From contig CALKFY010000027.1 in the NCBI GenBank assembly GCA_938084925.1, positions 54,661 to 118,660 of the forward strand: a stretch of 64,000 nt of DNA. Reading direction: 5' to 3'. A program made the position numbers and the translations under genes. The stretch is from an uncultured Pseudomonadales bacterium (GTDB taxonomy: Bacteria > Pseudomonadota > Gammaproteobacteria > Pseudomonadales > Balneatricaceae). The notes under the pieces are model-generated. The model did not search any database. It worked only from the letters and a program-made list of their open reading frames with translations, and was not told where the DNA came from. Below, piece after piece: positions 54,963 to 63,852 of this stretch. Each line of letters opens with the position of its first letter. The stretch's first letter is position 1.

Positions 54963-55403
54963 TTACTTAGAACCGTTAACCATGTGCTCTACAGCTTCTT
55001 TTAGCTCATCATCAGAACAGTCCATGCACAACCCGCGTGGTGGCATGCCGTTGATACCGTTGATGGCGTTAGTTAGCAAGGTGTCTAGACCCTTAGCAGT
55101 ACGAGGAGCCCAAGCAGCGGTATCGCCCATCTTAGGTGCGCCAGCAGCGCCAGTACCGTGGCAAGCAGAGCATGAAGCGGTATAAACGTCAGCGCCACTG
55201 CGTGGGCCACTTGCTACAGGTGCTGCCGCAGCAACAGGTGCTTTACATTCTTGGCCTTCTACACACAGGCTGCCAACCTTGCTGATGCGATCAACAATAG
55301 AGTGCTCGCTGTTGTGGTCAGCGTTAGCGGTAATGGCGGTTAGACTTAGGGCTACAAAACCAGCGGTTAGGCTGGTGATGGCTGCATGCTTAAATGCTTT
55401 CAC
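54963..55403 (-). CDS. Cytochrome c5-family protein
   Basis: Signal peptide; CSACH heme motif; MPPRGLCMDCSDDELK. Confidence 0.88.
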   Translation of the reverse strand: MKAFKHAAITSLTAGFVALSLTAITANADHNSEHSIVDRISKVGSLCVEGQECKAPVAAAAPVASGPRSGADVYTASCSACHGTGAAGAPKMGDTAAWAPRTAKGLDTLLTNAINGINGMPPRGLCMDCSDDELKEAVEHMVNGSK

Positions 55404-55702
55404 GTAAAGTGCCTCTCTAAAATTCAGTTTGGCTGCGCTTAATGATTAAATTAATAAAGCAGCGTCAAAAAACAGCACGCATTATAGCTGTATTTACAGC
55501 AAACGTGAATCGTTGGCGAGGGCTTATGAGGTTTGAAACACTGAAATTAGTCTAATATTGGATAAAAAGTAGGGATTTAAGCTGCATGTTTGATTTTCTA
55601 GCGGCTTGTATAAGCGTATAGGGCCTTTTAAATTATGCTTAAATTGGCAAAGGCCTAACTTGAATCTACCCTACAACACCCGTATCATACGCCTTCTTCC
55701 AC

Positions 55703-55779
55703 GCGCCTGTAGCTCAGCTGGATAGAGTAGCAGGTTCCGATCCTGTTGGTCGGGGGTTCGACTCCCTCCAGGCGCGCCA
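55703..55779 (+). tRNA. tRNA-Arg (anticodon CCG)
   Basis: 77 nt; acceptor GCGCCTG/CAGGCGC, anticodon loop TTCCGAT, encoded CCA. Confidence 0.92.
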
Positions 55780-55920
55780 ATAAAATCAAAGGGTTAGGGG
55801 TTTTTGCTCTAGGCCAATTTCATTATTTTCACAATCTGGTTCCATATTAGGTTCCACCTAGTTGCTCCTTGTATCAATAGATATAGCTGTTCTTGTAGTG
55901 AGCTCATATCATCTCTTAAG

Positions 55921-56643
55921 TTATACTGAAAAGGTCGATAGCACCATTTGCTCTATTGTGTCTGATAGATCAGATTGAAGCTGTGCGAAGCTACTAGGGT
56001 CTGAATAAAGGCCGCGATTAACCTCAATCATAACTGAAGAGACCCTGTTGTCTTTGTGGTAGTGCTTTAGTGGCACAATTGTGCCGCTGAATGGTGAGTC
56101 AATGGCGACAACATACCCCAGTTTTGTAAACGTTTCTGAAAGGTTACTTATTAACTCCGGTGTGGTGTGGAACATGTCAGTGCCGATACAAATATCCGGT
56201 CGATTTAAGTCTGTCTCATAGGCCAGTGGTTGCTCTGGGAAGCTATGACAGTCGATGATTAGGCACTGATCATGCTGGCCTAGGCAGCTGTCAACCATGC
56301 TAGTCAAGCTGGCGTGGTGAGGGTGATAGTAAGAGTCTATAAGTGTTAAACGTTCTGTTTCGGATATGGCTCTGAGAGGCTCTCCTTCAGCTGTTCGGGT
56401 GTAAACAACACCCATTCCAACGGACTCCATAGGGTCTTCTAAAAAGCGCTCAGGGTCGACAACAAGTCGGCTAACTGGAAACACTATTCTGTTGGCTCCG
56501 GCGCAATTGAAAAGTATGTCAGTATAGTGGTCTGTAAGTTTGTCTAGCTCTGCTGTTAACTGGGCACTGGTCAGTAAAAACTGGCTATCGTCGGGAATGA
56601 CTTTGGATGAATGTGGAATGTGTAAAATAGCGTGATTAGTAAT
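55921..56643 (-). CDS. N-formylglutamate amidohydrolase-like protein (cargo)
   Basis: HAILHIPHSSKVIPD, DCHSFPEQPL, IEVNRGLY; start MITNH preferred. Confidence 0.82.
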   Translation of the reverse strand: MTNHAILHIPHSSKVIPDDSQFLLTSAQLTAELDKLTDHYTDILFNCAGANRIVFPVSRLVVDPERFLEDPMESVGMGVVYTRTAEGEPLRAISETERLTLIDSYYHPHHASLTSMVDSCLGQHDQCLIIDCHSFPEQPLAYETDLNRPDICIGTDMFHTTPELISNLSETFTKLGYVVAIDSPFSGTIVPLKHYHKDNRVSSVMIEVNRGLYSDPSSFAQLQSDLSDTIEQMVLSTFSV

Positions 56644-56930
56644 CATACATAACCTCTTTAGTGCTTTGGCGGAATGCTTGGCGCACAATCTGGTGATCAA
56701 ATGCCATTTTTTTGGAATAGCTCACAATAAATTGAAAATTGGTGGCTAAATTGAATCTCTTGCGGAAGGGCTCTCAGCATAGGGTTGAGGCTGGGCCGCG
56801 TCGGTACTTCACACTGAAAGTGCTTTAAGACTATAACCTCGGGAGATAATTGGCACAACAGATTCAGAATTATTCTTATACAATCAAATGGTAAGGTTAA
56901 CGAATAATTCAAAAATGTAAGGAGCAAGAA

Positions 56931-57173
56931 GTGATTGGATTTTTCAAAAATATTTTAATGATTGCTGCGGGTTTGGTGGCTATGGGGCTAGGCTCTGCTT
57001 TAGTGAAATTAATTGGCATATTGAACCTAATTGGTATAGCAGCGGGCACTGCTGCTTACTACATGTACTTTAAATCAAAGCACGAGCAAGGCTTAGCAAT
57101 TAGCTTGTCAGTTTGTTTAGCAATGGCAATAAATCTAGGTGTTTATGCGATAGCTTTCGCAAGCGTAAGGTAG
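56931..57173 (+). CDS. Small hydrophobic membrane protein
   Basis: 80 aa, 2-3 hydrophobic segments, upstream AAGGAG-like RBS. Confidence 0.5.
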   Translation: MIGFFKNILMIAAGLVAMGLGSALVKLIGILNLIGIAAGTAAYYMYFKSKHEQGLAISLSVCLAMAINLGVYAIAFASVR

Positions 57174-57182
57174 GTGATAACT

Positions 57183-57482
57183 TTAAAGCTTGCCAATTAA
57201 TTCCATCAACGCGATAGGCGCAGCACTTAAGCCGATACCAATCGATACAAAAAATACTGGTTGTTGGAGTCGGTAATGTTGGTTAACGAATGCTCTAAAG
57301 CTGCCAAACGTAAGTGCCAGCATCGCAATAGCGGCGAAAGGGTAGCCTATGGCTTGGCCTAGAAGCCAAATAGACACCAAGTACCAGACGATAATGTATA
57401 TGTAATACTTGTCATTATGCTCTTTGTAGGCGGCATGTTCACGTTTCGCATAGTCTTTGTCTTTCTTTCCATGAGTTAACAT
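57183..57482 (-). CDS. Small membrane protein
   Basis: 99 aa with charged N-terminus and hydrophobic segments. Confidence 0.5.
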   Translation of the reverse strand: MLTHGKKDKDYAKREHAAYKEHNDKYYIYIIVWYLVSIWLLGQAIGYPFAAIAMLALTFGSFRAFVNQHYRLQQPVFFVSIGIGLSAAPIALMELIGKL

Positions 57483-57560
57483 AAATTTCCTGTTGCTTAG
57501 GCTAATGTTGAATTATTAGGGCTATCTTTTGAAGTTCAGGTGTACGGGAGCTATTTGTTG

Positions 57561-57870
57561 CTACTTTAGCTATATATTTAAGCCTACTTTAAATGGAAAC
57601 ATGGCACCATAATAAAGCTTCTTTTTGTCTACTTTTGTCTACTTTAGATATAAATTACACTGGTTATGCCCCACTTTAGGTGTTTCCCACTTTGGTATTT
57701 TCAAACTCTAAGTGGTGAACGCTACAGGCCAAAGATTATGTGGGCTTTAGGTCAAAATACACCCTTATTCTCCACTTTCTCTGTTTAAGCGCTGGTAGTG
57801 GGGAATTAAGGGAATGTTACCCACTTAGAGGGTTGTTCACCGCTTCCTCCCCACTTAGAGCACCACTTTA
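57561..57870. repeat. Iteron-like array of YYACTTTA/CCACTTAGAG motifs, candidate replication origin
   Basis: Copies at 57561, 57584, 57629, 57639, 57671, 57687, 57706 (inverted), 57772, 57821, 57851, 57863. Confidence 0.55.
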
Positions 57871-58938
57871 TTTGCCGATTAATATCGTGTCATTTTCTAC
57901 GCGAAGATCGCCATCATCTACCAACTTACCAAGCCATCGCCCGAAGTGCTTTATGGATAAGCCTTGTTTCCTTAAGTCGTCAATAATTATGGTCTTTGTT
58001 GTTGGGCTTCCAGTATTGGTGCGGTGTAGTACAGCCTGTACAAGTGCTTGATGGTTGTTGGTTATTCGACTGCCTTTAGGTAATGTTAGATCGCTGTCAC
58101 TGGGTGGCCTGCCTATTGGAATAACACACAACGAATCGATACTGTCGCCATCTGAATCAGTGCGTATGTGTACGCTTGTGAGATCATAAGCTTTAGGTTC
58201 TGGCTGTTCAGCATCTTTCATTTTTGAACATGTTAATATCAAAGCTTGTTGATCTTCGCCGTCACGTTTAACTCTATATTCTACATCTAGGGCAGCTGGT
58301 AGTGAGCTTGAGCCACGACCTCCGTTTTCGATGTTTTTGCCCGAATGGTGGACGACCAATACAGTAGCTCCTGTAAGTTGCTTAATAGTGTCGCATCCTT
58401 TAATAAATGCCCCCATGTCTTGCGAGGAGTTTTCATCCTTACCTCCGTAACAACGAGCTAATGTGTCGAAGATTATGAGCTTAACCGCATGGCCAGTTTT
58501 GGCTTCAATTTCGTGACAATACATCAGCATTGATTTAATTTGATCGTTATCCGCAGGAAATACCGGCATAGGTAGTCGAGCTAAGTTATCAATACTAGTG
58601 CCTTGGTGTTGTAGCTCCCAAGCTCTTACTCTCTGGGTAACGCCAAAGCCTCCCTCGCCAGCGATATATAGCACAGAGCCTTGGTTAACTTTATGTCCAT
58701 CCCAATCCTTGCCGGCGGCGATATGACAGGCCCAATCTAGTGCTAGGAAGCTTTTAAAGCTGCCACTTGGGCCGTAGATGCTAGCAAATGAGCACTCAGG
58801 AATTAGCCCTTTGATTACGAAAGATTGTTCTTTATTGTAGCCGGTGGAGCCATACTCCAGCTCTACTTTAGGTGGTTTGATTGGCAGTGCGTCCACCTCG
58901 GCTAATGTAGTGTTGATTAGTGTCGCCGGGCTATTCAT
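57868..58938 (-). CDS. RepA-like AAA ATPase/helicase
   Basis: Walker A IYGPSGSFKSFLALDWA, LIIFDTLARC, VLVVHHSGK. Confidence 0.88.
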   Translation of the reverse strand: MNSPATLINTTLAEVDALPIKPPKVELEYGSTGYNKEQSFVIKGLIPECSFASIYGPSGSFKSFLALDWACHIAAGKDWDGHKVNQGSVLYIAGEGGFGVTQRVRAWELQHQGTSIDNLARLPMPVFPADNDQIKSMLMYCHEIEAKTGHAVKLIIFDTLARCYGGKDENSSQDMGAFIKGCDTIKQLTGATVLVVHHSGKNIENGGRGSSSLPAALDVEYRVKRDGEDQQALILTCSKMKDAEQPEPKAYDLTSVHIRTDSDGDSIDSLCVIPIGRPPSDSDLTLPKGSRITNNHQALVQAVLHRTNTGSPTTKTIIIDDLRKQGLSIKHFGRWLGKLVDDGDLRVENDTILIGK

Positions 58939-59332
58939 GTAACGCTCCTTTAATTTTATCGATTCGTTGTTGGCCAAGTAGTCGCCGCTCTTTTTCATAG
59001 ACCGTCAATGGTCGCTCAGTCATTTCTACTGAGTTAATGATGGCGACTTGAAGGCGCTCATGTCTTAGCGCATCTTCAAAGCGTTGTAACTTTCTTTTGG
59101 TTAGCTCGCAACTGGTTAACTTGTTGTAGAAGAGGTCGGCTAGGTTTAGTCCCATCGCGCTTGTCACATCGGTGGTTTCACAGCCAGCAAAGCAGTGGAC
59201 TAAAACTCTGTCAACGGCTTCACTGATCGCTAAGCTAGGGGACTTATCAAGATGGGAGGGGCAGCATGCTATCCATTTTCCATTGCCGCCTGTGACTTGT
59301 TCTAAGCGGTCTAATATGTCTTGGGCGTTCAT
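58931..59332 (-). CDS. CHC2-type primase zinc-finger protein
   Basis: IACCPSHLDKSPSLAISE...VLVHCFAGC; no Toprim domain; overlaps the ATPase start. Confidence 0.78.
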   Translation of the reverse strand: MNAQDILDRLEQVTGGNGKWIACCPSHLDKSPSLAISEAVDRVLVHCFAGCETTDVTSAMGLNLADLFYNKLTSCELTKRKLQRFEDALRHERLQVAIINSVEMTERPLTVYEKERRLLGQQRIDKIKGALHE

Positions 59333-59757
59333 AGATCCACCTCCGCTAGCTCACCAGCCGGTTCTTTATGCTCCGCTTCATAGAAATGCTGAGCGGCTAA
59401 TCGCTTTATATATGGTGTAGCGTTGCGCTTGGATCTTAGTTTGTCCACTAGTTCCATCGCCTTAATCCGGTTGTCACCAGTTATGAAATAATGAGCATAC
59501 GAGGCATTGGTTCTGGCTCCTGGTATTTTCTTGCGAACTCTGTCCACTACAATGCCATGGAGTTTTTGAATACTTGATACTTCGGAATGTAAGCAGGTTT
59601 CATTATAAGCCCTGCCAGCATCATGGGTGTTTGTTTCATGACGTGTGAGTAGTAATATTAAACATACTTCGAGTTTGGTTTGGTTCTGAATTGGAGTACA
59701 ATAATCGCTCTCTAAGTGATTAAGGCTGCTCTTTTGGGTGGCTTTCTTTTTGCTCAT
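59329..59757 (-). CDS. Hypothetical protein of the element
   Basis: 142 aa, 4-nt overlap with the CHC2 gene. Confidence 0.6.
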   Translation of the reverse strand: MSKKKATQKSSLNHLESDYCTPIQNQTKLEVCLILLLTRHETNTHDAGRAYNETCLHSEVSSIQKLHGIVVDRVRKKIPGARTNASYAHYFITGDNRIKAMELVDKLRSKRNATPYIKRLAAQHFYEAEHKEPAGELAEVDL

Positions 59758-59769
59758 CAGTTCGCCCTC

Positions 59770-59988
59770 CTATGCCGCAGTATTTGGCTGGTTGGCAAAC
59801 TGTTCTAGCCACTTATCAAGTACGGCGCGATCATATATGACTTTGCGGCCAACCTTTCTGTAAGCCGGCGCAGGTACTCCGCATAGAATGCCGCTGACTC
59901 TTGATAGGCGTACTGTGCTGGATGCTAGGCCTATATGACGTGCACTTTCGTGTGTGTCTAAATGGGGTTGTAGTTGAATGTTGTTCAT
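59770..59988 (-). CDS. AlpA/MerR-like helix-turn-helix regulator (possible excisionase)
   Basis: HESARHIGLASSTVRLSRVSG...AYRKVGRKVIYDRAVLDKWLEQ. Confidence 0.7.
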   Translation of the reverse strand: MNNIQLQPHLDTHESARHIGLASSTVRLSRVSGILCGVPAPAYRKVGRKVIYDRAVLDKWLEQFANQPNTAA

Positions 59989-60057
59989 AATTTGCTCTCA
60001 TAAATGGTTGTTTGTTCGAGAGCTAGGTTAATCAAATAGCCTTTAATAATATTCAGG

Positions 60058-60777
60058 CTATTTTTTTGCTTTTTCTTGCTTATTAATGGCCCGTATTTTT
60101 TTTCTGCAAAATTCGTTATTAACGTGAAATCCCATAAGAGTTAAGCAGGATTCAAAAAATCGCTCGGCAGGAGAGGCGTTATTAAATGTTCCTTTTGATG
60201 GGTTCTTACCGGTGGCTTCTTTATACGTGTTGGCGAGGAGTGGCAGTATCGCATCAATTCCGACTCTTTTATCTTCGCTACCCGTGGTCATGTAGAGTTC
60301 TGCTTTACTTTTATTGGAGCAATTTTTGGTTGTGTTTTCCAGCAGGCTTAGCAGTTCAATCAACTGGACTAGGTTTTTGTGGTCATTACAAAATTTACCA
60401 TCAGCTACCCAGTCGTTATAAACATCAGTGTCGACAGCAAGTAAATCACTTAGCAATTGGTTTAACCTTATATTCAATTCCTTGTGGGTATTGCGCTTTT
60501 GTTTGTAGGTTAGGCCCTCCTTTATATATTTATCCGATTCATTATATGGGAAAGAGCTTCGTTGTCGGATCTGTTTTGCGAGCATATGTATTTGATTCAA
60601 CGGGTGAAACAAATCATATTCTCTTGCTATGTGGTTTCTGCCTTTATTGGTATTAATGCGTACAATTTCGGCGTCATGCCGAGAGATAGAGCTCTCGGTG
60701 GCTACAGCTGAAATATGTGGTAATTCTGTAAAAAAGTAATGGTGTTTAGCTTGCGGGATTTTTGCCATCTGTCGCAC
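60058..60777 (-). CDS. Hypothetical protein of the element
   Basis: 239 aa, co-oriented with the replication module. Confidence 0.55.
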   Translation of the reverse strand: MRQMAKIPQAKHHYFFTELPHISAVATESSISRHDAEIVRINTNKGRNHIAREYDLFHPLNQIHMLAKQIRQRSSFPYNESDKYIKEGLTYKQKRNTHKELNIRLNQLLSDLLAVDTDVYNDWVADGKFCNDHKNLVQLIELLSLLENTTKNCSNKSKAELYMTTGSEDKRVGIDAILPLLANTYKEATGKNPSKGTFNNASPAERFFESCLTLMGFHVNNEFCRKKIRAINKQEKAKK

Positions 60778-60861
60778 CTCTGCGACCTACGATAAGGACG
60801 CTTTGCCAAGGTGGGTAGGTTGTCCACCATTTCGGTAATGAGCCTAGGCGCAGCAATTTGT

Positions 60862-62184
60862 TTAGCCTGTTATTGATACTACCTTGGTTGGCTCTAACTC
60901 TGTTTCAATAACATTGTTCGCTAGCCAGCGTTCCCAGGTTTTCATAGCTTTGGTCTTTTCAGACCAATAATCGTATCTGTCGTAGTGCTTGCTACTCACA
61001 TCATGTGTAGCGTGATTTTGAATGCGGTCACGTATCTCCTTACTTATTCCCGCTTTACCCATTAAGGTTTTAACTGTGCGTCTGATGTCTCTTGGTGTGA
61101 ATGCTTCCATGGGCAGATGAGGGCGCATGTTAGCGACTTGATTTGATAGCACACTGACGCGCTTGTAAATATCACTCTTAGGGTTTGATACGCGTGAAGG
61201 AAACAGCAAGCCGCTAGAGCCTGCTTCCAGAATCCGGGATTCAATTTCGTGCCAAGCAAAGCGATTTAGCGGGATCAGATTAGGGTTGCTAGTTTTCGTC
61301 TTGAGCATGTATATCGCCTGCTCGTTAATGTCTACGTCCTCAGTGGTGATTCGCATTAATTCGGCAGGGTGGAAGCCAGTACAAACCATTACCTTTAGTA
61401 AACTGGCGTAAACAGGGTTCATGTATTTCGTACATGAATTCCATACAATGCGTAGGTCGTTGTCACTCAAGTGTCGTGACAATGCTCTTTCAAATTTTTT
61501 CAAACTTTTAATTTTGGCTACGGGATTAATTTTAATATCAAATGATAAATTGTCATCACGCTTTTTTGTTATGTCATGGTCGTATGTGAGACCTACGTTA
61601 AACGCTGCGTGCAGGTCGCCACGAGTTCTGTTCACTGTAGTGGTTATGCCCTGTTTATACATGGCATGTAATATATCGGTAATATCGTCTGCTGTGATGA
61701 GGTTGGCTTTGCGGGCTGCCAAGTGTGGGTAGGGCTTGGTTACGTAGCGCTCAAGGTTCTTATAAACTCCCTCAGTTGACGACCTGTCTTCTGACTTCAT
61801 CTTGTCGCGGTAGACTTCAAAAAGCTGTTGTAAGGTGCCTAGGTTATTTAGTCGAGTGCGTTCGCGTTTGGCAGCTAGTTCCAGCTCTACACGCTCGCGC
61901 TCTTCCTCTGCGAGAATGAACTTTAAGTCTAGACAGTTTGCTGATTTCTTTGACAGTTTATCGGCCTCTATCCGAGCGTTTGCCAAAGTTATCGTAGGGT
62001 AAACCCCTATCTTAATGTTGGTCTCTCTACGATCTGGGTTTATTTTTCGGAAATAAAATTCTTTAACTCCACCAGACTTGCGAAGCTTATGCCAAATGAC
62101 GAGAGAGCCTCCATCATCAAGTCGCTCACTTTTTCGCTTTCCAGGTTTAAGCCCTAGTATGCTGCTGTCGTAAATCCTGCCCAT
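60862..62184 (-). CDS. int: Tyrosine recombinase/integrase
   Basis: DUF4102-like N-terminus; CTGFHPAELMRIT, TPRDIRRTVKTLMGKAG, ATHDVSSKHYDRYDY catalytic region. Confidence 0.93.
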   Translation of the reverse strand: MGRIYDSSILGLKPGKRKSERLDDGGSLVIWHKLRKSGGVKEFYFRKINPDRRETNIKIGVYPTITLANARIEADKLSKKSANCLDLKFILAEEERERVELELAAKRERTRLNNLGTLQQLFEVYRDKMKSEDRSSTEGVYKNLERYVTKPYPHLAARKANLITADDITDILHAMYKQGITTTVNRTRGDLHAAFNVGLTYDHDITKKRDDNLSFDIKINPVAKIKSLKKFERALSRHLSDNDLRIVWNSCTKYMNPVYASLLKVMVCTGFHPAELMRITTEDVDINEQAIYMLKTKTSNPNLIPLNRFAWHEIESRILEAGSSGLLFPSRVSNPKSDIYKRVSVLSNQVANMRPHLPMEAFTPRDIRRTVKTLMGKAGISKEIRDRIQNHATHDVSSKHYDRYDYWSEKTKAMKTWERWLANNVIETELEPTKVVSITG

Positions 62185-62352
62185 AATGATGACCCTAGAA
62201 GATAGCTCAATTTGGTTCCATAAGTGGTTCCATCTGTAAGAATACAGTCAAGTACAACTATTAGCAATGAGTTACAAATAAGGTTTAAATATCAGTATGT
62301 TATGATTTAGATGGCTTCAAGGAAATACCATGATAACCAATAAAACAATAGA

Positions 62353-62397
62353 TTCCGATCCTGTTGGTCGGGGGTTCGACTCCCTCCAGGCGCGCCA
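62353..62397 (+). repeat. attR: exact 45-bp copy of the tRNA-Arg 3' end
   Basis: Identical to 55735-55779. Confidence 0.97.
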
Positions 62398-62523
62398 CAA
62401 ATTCCTTTAATATCAATATGCTAGCGTGTTGGTGTTATTTCTCTCTTGTTAAAAATGCTATAATAGTACCTTTATTGGTACCTTCCTGAGAAAGATATAA
62501 TCTTTAAAATATGGGGCATTTTT

Positions 62524-62838
62524 ATGGCAATGACAGCGTTTCAATACCGATTTGTAGAAGAGCTAATTAAGGAGCCAACTGGCAATGCATCTGCTGCGTA
62601 TAGGAATGCTGGCGGCTTTTCAAAGTATGCCAAGCAAAGTGCAAATAAATTGCTGAAACACCCTAAAATAGCTGAAGGAATAGCAAGACAGCAAGAATTG
62701 TTAGCGCAAAATGTGATTTATGGTTTGGTTGAGGCCCACGAGGACATTAAGCGTGGTATGAACTCTGCGGAAAATTCGGAGGATTGGCTAAAGGGTGTTG
62801 AAATGCTGATTCGACTGCATGGCTTAAACAAGAGCTAG
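62524..62838 (+). CDS. Phage small terminase subunit-like protein
   Basis: FVEELIKEPTGNASAAYRNAGGFSKYAKQSANKLLKHPKIAEGIARQ. Confidence 0.75.
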   Translation: MAMTAFQYRFVEELIKEPTGNASAAYRNAGGFSKYAKQSANKLLKHPKIAEGIARQQELLAQNVIYGLVEAHEDIKRGMNSAENSEDWLKGVEMLIRLHGLNKS

Positions 62839-63051
62839 CGCATAAGGCAACGCCTTTCTATGGCTGGGTTACGTCCCGGCCAGAGGAAGGTGTAAAACTA
62901 CCCTTTATTTAACCGAATACATAGACTGCTACGAAGTGTTTGACGCGACGCTGGGACGCGCAGCCGAAGGCGGCCTAGACGCAGGAACAGAGCTATGCGC
63001 AGACGCTGAAATATAGATTCTGGCAACTAATGGGCTTCGTCTAAGCTATGA

Positions 63052-63453
63052 TTAATTAGTTGATTTGTTATCTATCCCTAAGCCTGATTGAACTCTCCGC
63101 TGTGCATTCATTATATCTGCGTCGTTGATATTCCCTTTCCCGTCACACCAGAAGCATATTCCTAATAACTTACCCGTAAGCTGGGAATGAATGCCCCCTT
63201 TACTTTTACACTTAGGGCAGGAACCTGGGCGAGTCGGAAATTGCACAGTAAGGTAGTACGATTGGCCTATGTGTCCTTTTGCTTTGTTTTGTGGAGGCTC
63301 GGGCATCGGAGGCCAAACGCCGTTGATGCATACGACAAGGTTTGATTTAACGCTCTGTCGGAATCTGTAACGAGGCTTGGTGTTGGCATTGTTTGGTTTT
63401 TGCATACAAAATACTCCGTACTTATGTTGATAAACAAGGTTCCAAAGAACCAA
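63052..63453 (-). CDS. Hypothetical zinc-finger-like protein
   Basis: CPKCKSKGG...CFWCDGKG paired CxxC motifs. Confidence 0.5.
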   Translation of the reverse strand: MVLWNLVYQHKYGVFCMQKPNNANTKPRYRFRQSVKSNLVVCINGVWPPMPEPPQNKAKGHIGQSYYLTVQFPTRPGSCPKCKSKGGIHSQLTGKLLGICFWCDGKGNINDADIMNAQRRVQSGLGIDNKSTN

Positions 63454-63570
63454 AATAGGATCGAAAACTTGGATCGCTGGAATCCGGGGCGCCCGCCTTT
63501 TATGGCTAGGGAACCTATCTAGAGGGGGAAGAGATAATCAAAAATTTATTAAAAATTTTTAGTAAGAGGA

Positions 63571-63852
63571 ATGTTTGCGATGGGGCCTAAAACAGAACAA
63601 GTAGTGTTAGAAGTGTTATCAAGTAAGGTCGATGTCAATTCGGGAATTAGCTTTGAATTCGAAGCCTTGAAACATCGAAACCGCAATACGCCACTGTTTG
63701 ATCATTACACATGCATAGAGCTAGAAGCGAGATACCTCTGCCCTGTTGAAAAGGGGAAAAAGGAAGCCTTAGCTTATATATTTATAAGTGATCTTCAGCT
63801 TAAGCACATGGCTAATGTTGAAACCTTTGCTGATTGTGTGAATCGCCACTAG
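63571..63852 (+). CDS. Hypothetical protein, possibly truncated by the IS
   Basis: 93 aa ORF ending within a few nt of the probable IS end. Confidence 0.45.
   Translation: MFAMGPKTEQVVLEVLSSKVDVNSGISFEFEALKHRNRNTPLFDHYTCIELEARYLCPVEKGKKEALAYIFISDLQLKHMANVETFADCVNRH

Larger units (their letters stand above)
55735..62397. mobile_element. Integrative element in tRNA-Arg(CCG), ~6.6 kb
   Basis: 45-bp exact direct repeats 55735-55779 and 62353-62397; integrase adjacent to the distal repeat. Confidence 0.93.

Noticed and set aside
56697-56927. 76-aa ORF overlapping the 5' extension of the FGase ORF
   Set aside because: Overlap depends on an upstream start that is unlikely; composition not convincingly coding
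57561-57870. CRISPR array interpretation of the short repeats
   Set aside because: Repeats are only 8-10 bp, irregularly spaced and partly inverted; no cas genes. No CRISPR array was seen anywhere in the window
60186-60656. 156-aa plus-strand ORF opposite the 60058-60777 gene
   Set aside because: Hydrophobic Tyr/Leu/Cys-rich composition typical of an antisense AT-rich frame
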